Shown here: one piece after another, positions 48,875-60,899 of the stretch | Numbering within the stretch: the stretch's first letter is position 1 | Layout: each line of letters starts with the position of its first letter | Assembly: GCA_026168455.1 (NCBI GenBank) | Contig: CM047430.1 | Coordinates: 9,990,848 to 10,054,847 of the forward strand | Origin: Theocolax elegans | Lineage: Eukaryota; Arthropoda; Insecta; Hymenoptera; Cerocephalidae | DNA length: 64,000 bases | Reading direction: 5' to 3' | Notes under the pieces: generated by a model | Databases searched by the model: none | Told to the model about the DNA's origin: nothing | Seen by the model: the letters and a program-made list of their open reading frames with translations, nothing else | Position numbers and translations under genes: made by a program

Positions 48875-50389
48875 GTGGGGGAGAATATTGATAGGATCAA
48901 TATAGAGGGTGTGTCTCCCAAAGTAAATGTAGGGAAGTTAGATAGGTCTAAGGGTGCGATTCCAAGATCTAAGGGTAATTTACGGTCGATCAGTAGGGAC
49001 GATCCAGAAAATGATTCAGGAGTTAGAATAATTGAGGATAGGTTATTAAAGGGAGCAGAGCGAATAGATATTGAATTGTTAGCCAAAAAGGAGAAAGTTG
49101 ATCGTGGCGGGACTCAAGTTAGCGAAGGAAGGTCACAGGATAATCAAGAGATTAGGGGTTACGATAGACTAAATTTGATTAACAAGGGTGTAGAGTTGCT
49201 TTTAAGGGATAATAAGGAAAAAGAAAAAGAAAAGAATCCAAAGACCTTCCTTGGCAACAAGGAGACACCAGATCGATCAACTGAACCGAAACAAGGTGTA
49301 TCAGTATCTAACATAGAAAATAGGCATTATTTGAAAGTTGTTTTAGGAGGACAGGAATATAGGGCGTTAATTGATTCTGGTTCCACATTGTCTTTAGTAG
49401 GGTCAAGGATAGCTGAACAGTTTAAGGATAGATTAAAGTCCTCTGATGTGGTTATTAAAAATGTCAATGGTGGATTAGTGAGGGCGTTAGGGACGTTAGA
49501 AATCAATTTAGAGATTGACGGACATGTAGGGAAAATTAATTGCAGGGCATTGAAAGACTTGGAATCGGATATGATATTAGGGATGGACTTCGGCAAACTT
49601 TTTAATTTTGATGATAGGTTAAGACAGGATCAGTGGCGTGTTAGGGAAGGTCCTTGGAGGTCGTATAGTAGTGATAAAGGGACAAACTATCCTATAATAT
49701 TCGGGGAATGCGCTGGCATCTCTGAATTACAGGATGAGGAAAGGGACAAAGTGCAAAAATTGGTGCACAATTTGCTTCCAGACATAAACGCCGATCGGTT
49801 AGGAATGACAGACCTTACTGAACATTCAATTGATGTTCAGGGAGCTTCTCCAATCAAACATCGGACACGGCGCATCTCACCCAAGATGTTGGAGGCAGCT
49901 CATGAGGAGGTTAGAAAGATGTTACAGTTGGGAGTTATAGAAAGATCGGCAAGTGACTGGAGCAGTGCACCAGTTTTGGTACGGAAGTCCGACGGATCAA
50001 TTAGATTTTGTGTGGACTATAGGGACTTGAACTCGGTCACAAAACGGGATGCGTATCCTTTGCCACAAATGGATTCGATTCTGGATAAAATTCGCAAGGC
50101 CAGGTATATTAGCAAAATCGACTTGAAGCAGGCGTACTTTCAGGTTAAGATGGCGCCTGCTAGTCGAAAATATACGGCTTTTGCGGTGCCAGGATCGGGT
50201 CTATGGCAATTTAAAAGGATGCCATTCGGTTTGACGAATGCGCCCATGACCTTCCAGCCGTTGATCGATGCTATATTGGGTCCGGAAATCGAACCTTTTA
50301 TCTTCGGATATCTGGACGATATAATCATCGTCACCGAGTCGTTCGAGGAACACTTAAAATATCTGGATTTGATTATACGATGTCAATAG
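48875..50389 (+). pseudogene. pol: Gypsy pol: protease and truncated reverse transcriptase
   Basis: The open frame is 504 codons. A retropepsin active site DSG is at residues 167-169 (within ALIDSGSTLSLV), with its partner ILGMDFG at 234-240. The reverse transcriptase starts near residue 350: the conserved IDLKQAYF Asp is near 416, FGLTNAP near 451-457, and the catalytic YLDD is at 479-482. The frame stops 22 residues later, whereas a full polymerase would continue with the thumb, connection and RNase H. Those parts and the start of integrase are missing, so the enzyme cannot be complete. Confidence 0.9.
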
Positions 50390-51365
50390 ATTCATAGTAG
50401 GGTGTGATGTTTGTCAGAGATATAAAGCATCCCAGTTAGGCCCACAAGGATCGCTTAGTAGTAGCGTGATTGAGAGACCTTGGGTAGTGGTGGCAGCGGA
50501 TATGATGGAGTTTCCACCTAGTAAGAGTCAATGCAAATACTTGTTAGTTTTTCAAGATTTATTTACTCGGTGGATAGAGTTGAAACCGTTAAGAACCGCG
50601 GATGGTAAATCAGTAGCAAAAGCATTTGAGGAATTAATCTTATTTAGGTGGGAGACTCCTGACTATTTGCTTACTGACAATGGTAAAGAGTTTGAGAATA
50701 AATTTTTGAATGATATCTTAGCGGAATATGGGGTTAAACATGTCACCACTCCACCCTACCATCCTCAAGCAAACGCTGTAGAACGGAGCAATCGTACGTT
50801 GAAAACTATGATTGCGGCGTTTGTTAAGAACGATCACAGGACCTGGGATCAACACCTTAATGAATTTAGGCATGCGATAAATACCGCGATTCAATCGTCT
50901 TTAAAAGTATCACCCGCATTCCTGAATTATGGGAGACACCCCAGACCTGTTAAAAGTTTACGTAGGGAGGTAGAACCAAGGGAATTAATTCAAAAGGGTG
51001 ATGAAAAGGCTTGGGCTGATAGGGTACAACGGTTAGATATACTAAGAGATATTGTCACCAAGCATATAGAACAGGCGAAGGAAAAACAAGCTAAGGTTTT
51101 TAATAAGGGTAGGAGGGACGTCAGATTTTTCCCGGGAGATAGGGTACTTTGTAGGACTCATTATTTGTCTAACGCCGCGAATAGGTTTTCGGCAAAACTG
51201 TGTCCTAAATACGAAGGACCTTACACCATATTGGAAGTATTATCGCCCACCGTGTATATTATTGATAGGACTGATAAGTCCAAAGGGAAAATAAATAAGG
51301 TGCACGTGAAAGATCTGATCAGGTATGTTCCCCCTAGGGGAGTAAAATGTAGTAGGGAATCATAG
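50382..51365 (+). pseudogene. Gypsy integrase (N-terminus lost)
   Basis: The frame holds the second half of the zinc domain (CDVCQRYK, about 50403-50426) but not the preceding His pair, because the sequence upstream is deleted. Counting from the Met at 50466, the catalytic triad is D12, D71 (TDNGKEF) and E106 (NAVERSNR). The spacing of D71 to E106 is that of a DD35E core. A C-terminal domain follows with FFPGDRVLCR and LCPKYEGPYTILEV, the usual GPF/GPY-type module of Gypsy integrases. The catalytic residues are intact, but the native start has been lost. Confidence 0.88.
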
Positions 51366-51394
51366 GGTGACAAAAATATATATATTTTGTAGAA

Positions 51395-52743
51395 ATGGCT
51401 AGCGGACAGGAAGTAAAGGGAGTAGAAGGGGCAGTAACCATCCGTTCTCCCCAGCCGCCGGTATTACCGTTGCAATGGTCGTACAACACGGTGGGTAAGG
51501 AGGAGTGGTGGGCGAATGAGGATAGGCGCCGAAAAGAGGAGGAAGGGCGAGCCAGCGAGGCCACCGACGGCGGACAACTAATGGAGGTGGAGGGTCCTGC
51601 TGTGGCCGCCGAATCGGTGGCTACAGAGGAGACTCCACTAGTAGGGAGACCGAATTTAAGTTTAGAGATAGTTGGGACAGTTGCTTCGGCAACTACTTCG
51701 TTGACGCCGGCGATGGAGGGATCCACGATGAGGAGGTGGTGGAAATCAATGCTTGGTTGGATGACCATCCAACCCCCCCTCCCTCGTGGTCGTTACCGAT
51801 CCTGAGCCGAAAGCCGTCCTGGGATATTCCCGAATGGGATTTGGAGGACGCTGGACCGAGTTGCGGGTCGGGGGTGGTTCGGAGTTCGGCTCCAGTTGAG
51901 GTGCAGGAGGCGCCGAGGGTTGTCAAGACCAAGAAGAATAAATAAAATAAGAAGAAGAAGTCGTACAACCCTCGTCGCCAATTGCAGCTCGACGATTATG
52001 AGCCACGATTCCTGATCCGTTCCCGGCCCCCCACTCCGCCTGGGCCTCCGACGAGGACGGAAACCCAGGACTGCACGGTCCTATGGGATTTTATTAATAA
52101 AGTAGGTAGAGATAAGGAACGGAAAGAGGGTAGAAATAAGGAAACCACCGGACAGGTGAATAGGGGGGTGCAATGGACACCTGTTCCATTACCCGAGACG
52201 ACAGTGGGGTCGCCGGACCTTCCAGTGAGGAGGAATGGAGCCATGTTTGGGGGGTTGGATCCTATTCCAACCAACCCATCCGTGGATCCCCCTCCTTACT
52301 CCTGCTTTAACTGCTGGAGGAAAGGCCATCGGCAATTACAATGTCGCGATCCCGTCATTTTTGTATGTTGCCGGAACTGCGGTAGAAGGGGGGTCGATCT
52401 CTCAAATTGCCCACGGTGTAAGAGGGTTCATAGGGAGTTTATAAGGGTACAGTTTGAGGAACGGAGGGAAAGCGTAGTAGGGTCGTCCTCGTCGGCGATC
52501 ACGAGGTCAAGATCACCTGTCCGGGGTGTTAGGAGGGAGAGGGTCAGGACGCCGCGTGGATTGGAAGAACGGGAACCGTTCGGAGTTAGGGAAATAGAGG
52601 GGAATCAGGAGGAATTGGGGAGAGCAACAAGGGGGAACGCGGAACAGACCCTGAGATTGTTGAGGGAGGTGCGGGATCTTCCGGAGGATATCAGGAATGC
52701 TATCCTCCGGTCGGTTTTCGTGCCAGACCCCAACAAACCATAA
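51395..52743 (+). pseudogene. Accessory ORF after integrase, with zinc knuckles
   Basis: The frame from 51395 (after AGAAATGG) is acidic and Pro/Ser-rich. Near 51690-51735 it shifts to the frame seen from 51736, which reads through a single TAA at 51943 into 51982-52743. With those two lesions ignored it is one ORF of about 450 codons. Its C-terminal half has a CCHC knuckle, CFNCWRKGHRQLQC, and a second with the same spacing but Val for His, CRNCGRRGVDLSNC, followed by PRC. The tail is Arg-rich. Similar spacing in this element's own gag suggests a nucleic-acid-binding role. I do not recognise the family. Confidence 0.7.
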
Positions 52744-52998
52744 TCTATTGTTAATTTTAGTTAGGTTAGGGATTAGGGATTAAGTTAGATAGTAAGGACA
52801 TAAGGTAGCAGGGTAGTTAGTGGTGGTCTCCCTACAAATTAGTAGGGCCGTGAATTATTAAGGAGGAAAGAAGAGGATCTCCAGTGTGAGTTGATTTTAT
52901 TCTTTTTATTTTTTTTTGTGAGTGTGTTGTCCTGCCCCATGGTGTATTCAGGAGGTATTTAAGGAGTAAACTATCCTTACCAGAGTAAGTAAAATTTA
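52744..52998 (+). other. Gypsy 3' untranslated stretch
   Basis: About 250 bases between the accessory ORF and the polypurine tract; no gene seen. Confidence 0.5.
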
Positions 52999-53012
52999 GG
53001 GGGGGGGGGGGG
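52999..53012 (+). other. Polypurine tract
   Basis: Fourteen G in a row, three bases before the 3' LTR start TGTGATG, where second-strand priming occurs in LTR elements. Confidence 0.7.
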
Positions 53013-53015
53013 TAA

Positions 53016-53607
53016 TGTGATGTGGGTACATCACCGAGGCCACCTGAAAATAATATATATAGAATATTAGTATTAATTGGTATAAAAAGAGTCTATATTA
53101 ATTAAGTATACTTATCTAGCTGTCCTATTGGATTGATGCGAAGGTCTGTTAGGTTGTCCTTGGATCAGCGTGTCCCTGGTTCCCTCGGTGACAGGTACTC
53201 CTTGGCACGCTGCATCTGAAAAAGAGAAATATATTAATAGGGGTATTTACTAAATAAGATAATGAATAGTAAGGACAGGTATTATGGGAAAATTATATAG
53301 GGAGTTTATAAATATTAATAATAATATAAGTAGGGAGATGTAAGGAAAATGACAACGGATGGGTGTGTTGATTATTAATTGGAAAAGGAGAAAGAAGAGA
53401 ATATAGATTAAATATTACAATAAGTAAGTATTAACAGGGGTAAGGAATGGGTGGAATTAGTAATAATAATTTATATATAATAAATTAAATAAATATAAAT
53501 AGATATTGTTTAGTTGGGAATAAACAAGGTAAGGAGTGTTACGTGTTAAGGAGAAAGAGGATTGTTAGAAGGGAAGTACAGGTTATATTAATAACTATAA
53601 TTAATTA
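53016..53607 (+). repeat. 3' LTR, first 592 bases, interrupted
   Basis: Matches the 5' LTR from TGTGATGTGGG onward without the MITE. It stops after CTATAATTAATTA, where the 5' LTR continues TTATAAATATT. The break coincides with the CTAG end of Helitron 2. The remainder of the LTR is not found in the window and may lie beyond 64000. Confidence 0.88.
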
Positions 53608-53611
53608 CTAG
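53608..53611 (-). other. Candidate Helitron 2 3' terminus (CTAG|T)
   Basis: CTAG on the minus strand, followed by the T of the target. The LTR sequence at this point gives an A|T target, the rule for Helitron insertion. The CG-rich GAGTGAGCG/GCGAGCGAG text just before it is not a clean hairpin. Confidence 0.55.
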
Positions 53612-55927
53612 CAACAGATACCTCGCTCGCTAACGCTCACTCGGTTGTATTTTGATCGTGCTTATTTTAGATGAGTATATGTAAAATAGTTACATAGCCT
53701 TTTTCCTTTAAAGTTAAATGTGACATTTTTATGTTCATTTTTTAAATGAAAAACATTACATTTTTTAAATAATTAGTAAACCAATTGGGTTTATCAAGGC
53801 AGAAATTGCATTTTTATAGATACATCAAATTCGCTGTGTAAAGTTGAAGTTTATATGCATATAAATTTAAATTTTCTTGGACTAAAGCCCTTCGACAACT
53901 TTTATCCTGCAAGGAGTTTTTTGTATTTGCACCTGTTTTAAGCCTATTTTTGATAATATTTTAATATTTTACTTAATGAATGTGTTAAAAATCATCAAAA
54001 AAGAATATTTTTTATAATATATTTTATAAACATGACATTTCACATAATATTTTATAAAAATTACAAAAATATTTTTATAACCGTACTCTACCCTTAACAC
54101 CAACAATGATAATTTGCGTATTGCGAAGAGGATTATGGTATAATTAATGTGGTGACTGAGATGTCGTTTTTGTAAAAAAAATTGAGAAATAAACAAAATA
54201 TGATAGTTAACTACCAAAGTTTTAAAATTAATCAAAATTTCTTTAAAATTACATGTAACTACTATTGTACAGACGATTGAAAAGAGTGTGAGAACTCGAT
54301 ATATTTTGTGTCGACTTTCCAATATTTTGGTTTTTTAAAAGAGGTTATAGATTAAAAAAAAACATCAAAGACGGAACTGAAAATAAAGTTCAACTGAAAA
54401 CTTGATCATCTAATGACTATCAATTATTTCATGACATTCAAAGAATCCGTCAAATGTCAATCATTCGTGAGATTTCGACTCCATTTTCATCATTATTGTA
54501 GGGGTCCTTTATAGTATATGAGCGGGCAATCGTTTCAAAAAGGCATATCGAATCTTGATCTCGCGTAGATGAGTTGAAAATATGCGAGAACTCCATATGT
54601 TTTGTGTCGACTTTCCAATGTTTTCGTTTTATTTGATAATTTTAAATAACTATTTATACATTATTGGATGAGAGTTAGGCTCTTGGATATAGTGTATTTG
54701 ATGAAAACCTGATGTCGTTTCTGCAGACCAATACATGTTGAACTGAAGTCATTTAGATTTTTCGTGTATAGTTGTAACACACGCTCCGTAAAATATATTT
54801 ATGCTTCCAGCGTTAGCCAACATATGAATATTGTATTCGACTCTTACGGCGAGGATGTGCTGGTAAGGTATACATTTCAAGAATCATATATTTTTTCAAT
54901 GCATGATCCATTTAATAGTAACATAATAAGGGCTCTGTAACAGTGTAAGTTAAGGAAAGAAAAGTATACTGTTAAATTTTGACGCTAATAATGTTATTAT
55001 AAAGGTGTGTGTGCGTGTGTTCAGAAAGAAAGTGAAATATGTCCATATATTTAATATATTTAAAATGCACACACATAAAATAATTTCCATTTGGGGGGGG
55101 GGATATCGTAATTTTAAATAAATTGATGTAATATAATGTGTTTACAGAATACATAAAATATAAGCATGTTATATACTCTCATAAATTATATTTTTCTTTA
55201 ATGGCGGTGGTAACATTTTTTATAAAGTGGTATATAATACTGTCGTTGTGTTATATATGGTTTTAATTTGTATGTGAATGTAGTATTATTTCAAAGTGAT
55301 GGTTTTTATAATGCATATTTAAAAATTTTGGTATTTAATAGCATCTGTATAGTAATTGTTATTATAAAATTGAGTGTTATGAAAATCATTTTTTACGCAC
55401 GTTGGGTGAATGATTGTATCTAAATGGCGGCTCTGTCGAAATATGTTATACATGATATATGCAAATATAATTCTAATTGTAAAATTTTAACAAATTTAAG
55501 TTTTTAAATAATAATTTTAAATACCTGTTTATACGTTATTATAAGAATTAACCTTCGGTCGTTGTATTTTGGGAAACTGTGATTCTTTTTTGAAGTCTGT
55601 AAGTTTTGTCGAACGACAGGCTATTATCAATTATTTTGCATATTTATTTTAATGATTCAGTAGTAGTAATATTTCAATAGATTTTTCTTATATTTCATTT
55701 TTTTTATTTATTATAACTAATGTAATGATTTGTCATTTATAATATGATATGTTGCAGCCGATTTTCAATTGTATTTTAATGATTTTCAGCGCAAACAATT
55801 ATTAATTATTTTGCATATTCACTTTAATCATTCAATAGTTGTAATATTTTAATGTTTTTTTTTATACTTCCATTTTTATTTATTTATAAAATTTATATAA
55901 AATGTGTATAAATTTTCGTCTACACAT
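53612..55927. other. Non-coding 3' region of Helitron 2
   Basis: No gene supported. Short direct repeats occur: ATTTTGTGTCGACTTTCCAAT at about 54303 and (nearly the same) 54600, and TTATTTTGCATATT with TTCA-TAGT near 55630 and 55805. The 117-codon minus-strand frame at 54322-53969 is AT-rich and low in complexity. Confidence 0.5.
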
Positions 55928-57520
55928 TTACAATACTTTTTTAAACACTATATTGTTAGTGTAAATTTTGTGTTTATTTTTTAATGTATCATTTTCTATT
56001 TTTGCATTATTTAACAGTAATATTTTTAAATTTTTTCTACTTTTAGCTCTTGAAAGAGCTACGTATAAATTGACCATGGCTAAAAATTGGAGATGGTAAA
56101 TAGATACCAACTTGTTTGTATGACTGTCCTTGTGATTTGTCATATTGTGAATAGTCATTGCAAAACCTAATCGAATGGGAAATTGTTTTCTGCGCATGTT
56201 GAATGGTATATCTTCTTTAGATGGTGACAAAGTGATTCTTGGTATTAAAACTAATTTTCCAATTTTTTTTCCGCTTATAATTTCTGCTTTAATTAAATGT
56301 TTCATAAGTTTTGTTACTAATAATCTTGTTCCATTACAAAGACCTTCATTCACATTTAAATTTCTTAGAAGAATTACTATTGCACCTACTTTTAATTGTA
56401 ATTTATGTAGAGGAAGTCCATTAGGTGTAAGGGAATTAAGAAATTCTGTAGGTAACGTGACATCTAAGTTTTCTCCATTATCATTTTCTGCTGTATCTAC
56501 ACTTAAGTATTCAATAATTTGCCCTTCTATTATAGCCAAAATTTTATTATTTATTTCAATTACGTCGTTGTTGGTGAAGGCTAATATAACTTTATCATTT
56601 AAATCTTTATCATTTATTTTTATTTCGTTTCCAAAAATTTCTGCAATGATATCATTTTCTTTTGTTATTAAATCAAGAGGGATTTCAAGCAGTTCATTTT
56701 CTTCTTCATACATATTTAAACGTTTACCTTCACCTACATTTAATAACCATTGTCTAAAATAATTGTCATTATCTGTCACTCGAAGATTTTCATTTAGTGT
56801 CATACGTATAAAATTCGGCCATAAGTAACTGTTTTTAACTGAATTTTCAATAACTTCAGTACGACTACCATGTCGTATAACTGGTAATGTTTGCCTAAAA
56901 TCGCCTGAAATAACCAACATTTTACCACCAAATATTTTTTTATTATTACATATATCTTGAAATAGGCGATTGACTGCTTCAAAAGCATATTTCGATGTCA
57001 TAGATATTTCATCCCATATTATAATTTGAACTTCTTTTAAATTTTTACCATCTATTGAATTAGATTTAATATTACATATAGTACATTCTGTGATATTAAG
57101 TGGTAGTTTAAATGTTGTGTGTACTGTTTTCCCGTTATGTAATAAATTTGCTGATATCCCTGTCCAAGCAACACATAAAAATGAAATGTTTGAGAATTTA
57201 AGATAGTCTATTAGAACATTAAGTAAACAGCTTTTCTCACTTCCTCCTGGTCCATCAATAAAAAAGCTTTTTTTGTCTTCAATTTTTAAATGTTGCATAA
57301 TAGTATCGAAAATGTCTGTTACGATTTTTTAAAGGATTTACTTTGACGTTTATTTCAGTAAATGTGCAACTTTTGTTATGTGTTGTTGATTTATCAGCAT
57401 AATCTTCTATAAATGTAGATATAACGGGTAAATTAAAATTATTTAAAAAATATCCATTCAATTGTAGGTTCTTATCAATAATGTTTAATGCTAGGTTTTC
57501 ATCAGCATTTTGTTCATATT
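55928..57520 (-). pseudogene. Helitron 2 helicase (Pif1-like)
   Basis: The 456-codon frame starting at 57298 is preceded, after a frameshift near 57330, by more conserved sequence up to about 57520. Counting from the Met at 57298, Walker A is GPGGSEKS at residues 16-23. The glycine before the lysine is Glu, which should abolish ATP binding. Walker B IIIWDEISM, SGDFRQTLPVIRHG and NENLRV follow. The late motif reads FAMTIHNMTNHKDS where a KSQGQ motif is normal, and ends YVALSRAKS. The fold is recognisable but the enzyme is inactive. Confidence 0.85.
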
Positions 57521-57542
57521 TTGGGTGGTAAAAAAAGTGTTT

Positions 57543-59400
57543 CTATTTTTCGTACAAATCTCTTGCATTAATAGGATTGTGAAAAATACAAATATATGCA
57601 AATAATTCACAAAGAGCAGTAGGAAAGTGTAATTGTGTTGATTCTTCCAAACATCTGTCCCATTCTTTATCTTCATTAACCAAATGTCTAGCTATAGAAG
57701 CTTCATAAAATGTAGAATAAATTATATCATCAACAGTACGTAAATCCTGAAATGATGATACTCCTTTGACATGTAAAAGTAATAATCTTATAAAATATCG
57801 TTTTCGATCCTTTGGATTTACTAAATACATTCTGCTTAATACAGGTTTTTTTGTTTTTTTTCTTTTATTCCATGTTTTTGAATTATTATCAAATACATAA
57901 TTTAATGGTATTTCGGAATATAAATAATTTCGTGCATCAGAATCGATTTGATTCAATTTTAAGTATGCTGTTAATGTCGTTTCTACATTTTTTTTTAAAT
58001 TTCTGTTTCTTTTCCTTCTTTAAAATACACTTCTTGTTCATCTTCATTGTGAATAGCTAATCTTATTATGGTATGTGAAAGTTCGTGTAGAGGGTATTCT
58101 AATAGTATTATATTCATTGCTTTCAATATCTTCATCATGAGTTAAATTAGAACTGTCTTTTGATCTGATACCTGTGTCACGTATTTCTTTGTTCGCACAG
58201 TCATGTCCTTTATAACACTATTTAAATAAGTATTTTATACATTGGACTGTTGATCATACTTCGACATTAATGTGACAATTAAATTTTAACAATAAATAAG
58301 GATTATACGAAACAACAAACCGATTATCAGCTATTCTATTGTGGTATTTACCTTTATAATTGATTTTTTTGATATCATTTCTTCTTATATATAATGGATA
58401 TCCTGATGAATTAAAAGTTGTTTTGTTACTAAATTTTTTTGGAATATTTTTCGTACATTTTTTTGTGTCTTTACTCATGCAAGGTGAACTCATGTGTTGC
58501 TCTCCACAGGGTCCATGAATCATTAACTGTTTTACAATATTATACAACCGTGGATAGATATCTTCGTTTGGAATTTCTGCGTTTATGAGTTCATCTACTT
58601 TTTCGGGAGTATTAATGTTATAATTTTTATCTAAAAATTATAGCATATGCATGTGAGGAAGTCCACGTTTTTGAAATTCGATAACATAAGTGTAGGCGAT
58701 ACAATTTCCTAAAACACCTTGCTTAATTACCAATTCTTTAAATTCTTTTATTTTTTGATGAAATACCTTAAATACTAAATCTGGTCTATCAATTACAGTT
58801 TCATATTTTTTTAAATGTTCAGTTATTTCTTTTCAGTTTGGATTACATGTCATTGTTATAAATAATTCAGGTTTTCCGTAACGATTTACTATACTCATTC
58901 AGTCAATGTAATTTTGTTTTAGGAATCTTGAACTTCCAACAAAATTTGATGGCAAAATAAACATTTTTCCAATTTTTATATTTTCAGATTCTTTTTTCTT
59001 GTGTAAATAATCCATTACGCCTTTATAATAATCGCTTCTTAATTAAAATATCTTGGTTTTTCTTTACAAAATATAATCTTGATTGTTCAACTTTTACAAA
59101 TGCGTCAATTGTAAACTGTTGAGAAACTTTTCCCATATTAAGGTATGGATTAAATCCATTTCTCATAGAAAGTCTGTAATTATAAAATTGCAAACATGAA
59201 ATATTGTTTTTCTTATATTTGCATTTCATATTAGGCATCCATCCATATCCTCCATTTGGATAAATAAGTGGGTATGTCATTGGATCAGTGTGTTTACTTA
59301 TTAAAGGAATACTAATTGGATTGTCATATTTTGAATATATAACTATATCCCGCTCTGAAGTAGGCAGTCCATTTTTTCCTACAAATACCATTGCAACTTC
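57543..59400 (-). pseudogene. Helitron 2 Rep (HUH) region
   Basis: Fragments in order: 59391-59023 (conserved DPMTYPLIYPNGGYGW), then LFITMTCNPN-like text near 58850, then the HUH site RGLPHMHML with a TAA directly after it (58640-58638), then 58547-58254 (GPCGEQHMSSPCMSKD, the conserved pre-tyrosine segment). The tyrosine motif reads KYLF, then K, TAG, CYKGHD at 58240-58200: the codon for the second catalytic tyrosine is an amber stop. 57956-57543 closes the Rep with a LLLLHVKG segment and the EWDRCLEE linker to the helicase. Multiple frameshifts separate the pieces. Confidence 0.82.
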
Positions 59401-59649
59401 ATTACAAGTAGCTTCATTATATATATATTTTTATCTAATTTTTCTTCTAATATTCTAATTTTTCTTTTTCTACCTCATACACCATTTTATAAGCTTTAGC
59501 ATAAGGATTAACATTTCTAATTAAGCTATCTAATTTACTTGACAATTCTAATTTTGTATCTAAATTATTTTTAAAACTTTTTCTTTCAGCTGCAGCTAAT
59601 TCATTATCTAGAACATACAATTGCCCATATTTTCGAGCTTCAGTTTCAT

Positions 59650-60156
59650 TTAAGATTCAGATAACTTATCAAAATTAGCTCCAAAGCTTGCAAAAGCTAA
59701 CGCATTATTATATAGCCGAATATTTTTGCGAAAATTAATACTATCTTCCGATATTCCTGTAGCTAATTGCTTTAATTCCTCCGGATAGGGAGGCATTTTC
59801 GGTAAGTCTACGTTTCCTTTGTGACAACAATTAGAAAATTCTTTACCTAGTGTATATTCAAAAACAAAATGTTTAGTATTACAATGTTTACAAGTTTCAG
59901 ACATATAACCTAAATTGTTTTCAATAATTATTTTTTCATCAAAATCTACATTTGCTATTCGACCTATTATTTTGGATTTACTTACTAATTTTACATTTTG
60001 TTCATTTTTAATTAAAATACGTTTATTTAATTCTTTATAATTTATACCTTTTTTGATATTAATTGGTTTATCATATACGTTAAAAAATTTTCCTTCATCA
60101 ATTTTTAATTTTTTAAGCAATATGATTGGTATTTCCATGTCTTTGTCATTTTTCAT
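59650..60156 (-). pseudogene. Helitron 2 N-terminal zinc-binding segment
   Basis: A 168-codon frame with CKHCNTKHF and a later CCHKGNVDLP. This is the CxxC...C-H arrangement found before the Rep domain in Helitrons (the Helitron 1 equivalent reads ICIHCDAK). NFRKNIRLYNNALAFASFGAN matches the segment that in Helitron 1 reads HFLDNCRQYNTLFQMTSFG. It continues, after a frameshift near 59650, into 59400. Confidence 0.75.
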
Positions 60157-60193
60157 ACATATGCGTCTTTTTAAATTTTTTTTTTAAATGGTT

Positions 60194-60846
60194 TTATACT
60201 AATTTATCGATATCATTTTTTCTACTTTTGTTTAATATTTTTCCATTTAATTTTTTCTTTTCATTTTTTTTACATTGATCAGTATTTTCATTATAATAAA
60301 TATGTTGTTTTTGTAATGCTTCTTTTTCTCGTTCATTTTTTATTTCGTCACTATTTATTTTTTGTCTTTTCATCATGGTTTGCTGTTTTCTCTTTATTTT
60401 TTTTTCTTCTATTTTGCCGTCATTACTATTTTTACTTTTTAAATAAGCTTCTTTTTTTCGTAATGCTCCTTTTTCTCGTTCATTTTTTATTTCGTCACCA
60501 TTCATTTTTTGTCTTTTCATCATGGTTTGCTGTTTTCTCTTTATTTTTTTTTCTTCTATTTTGCCGTCGTTGCTATTTTTATTATTTACATAAGCTTCTT
60601 TTTTCGTAATGCTTCTTTTTTATGCAACGCTTCAGTTTCTCGTTCATTTTTTATATCGACACAGCTAATTGTTTGCCTTTTTATCATAGTTTGCTGTTTT
60701 ATTTTTAGCTGTTTTATTTCTATATCATTAAATTGTTTATTTTTATTTTTTTGATAAAATGAACTATAAGTTGATATTTCATAGTCTATTTCCATTGGGG
60801 TAATAGAATCAACGGAAATGATTTTATCTTTATTATATAAATTCAT
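60194..60846 (-). pseudogene. Lys-rich tandem-repeat region of Helitron 2
   Basis: The text QTMMKRQK, DEIKNERE and ALRKKEA recurs. The DNA period is 147 bases (49 codons) between 60364 and 60511, with a further copy at 60675 displaced by a small indel. The frames 60523-60194 and 60846-60586 are pieces of one repeat run. It is highly charged and probably coiled-coil. Comparable charged repeats precede the Rep domain in other Helitrons. The plus-strand frames here are Phe-rich shadows. Confidence 0.7.
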
Positions 60847-60899
60847 TATTGTTTGTTGTTCAGAATTAAATTTCTGTTGAAAATTTTATTCTATTATTT

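Larger units (their letters stand above)
42409..53607 (+). mobile_element. Ty3/Gypsy-like LTR retrotransposon with an accessory ORF
   Basis: Order: 5' LTR (42409-45351), primer-binding-like site (45354), leader, gag (46459-48790), protease and reverse transcriptase (48875-50389), integrase (about 50382-51365), accessory ORF (51395-52743), G-rich polypurine tract (52999-53012), and the first 592 bases of the 3' LTR. Integrase lies after reverse transcriptase, as in the Ty3/Gypsy group. This copy cannot move by itself: gag is frameshifted and pol has an internal deletion. I see no envelope gene. Confidence 0.9.

Noticed and set aside
52744..53015. An envelope gene in the Gypsy element
   Set aside because: The post-integrase ORF has zinc knuckles and no signal peptide or membrane segment, and nothing else of sufficient length remains before the LTR.
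60316..60754. Plus-strand Phe-rich ORFs as membrane proteins
   Set aside because: They are the antisense of the Lys-rich Helitron repeats; AAA/AAG codons read as Phe and Leu on the other strand.
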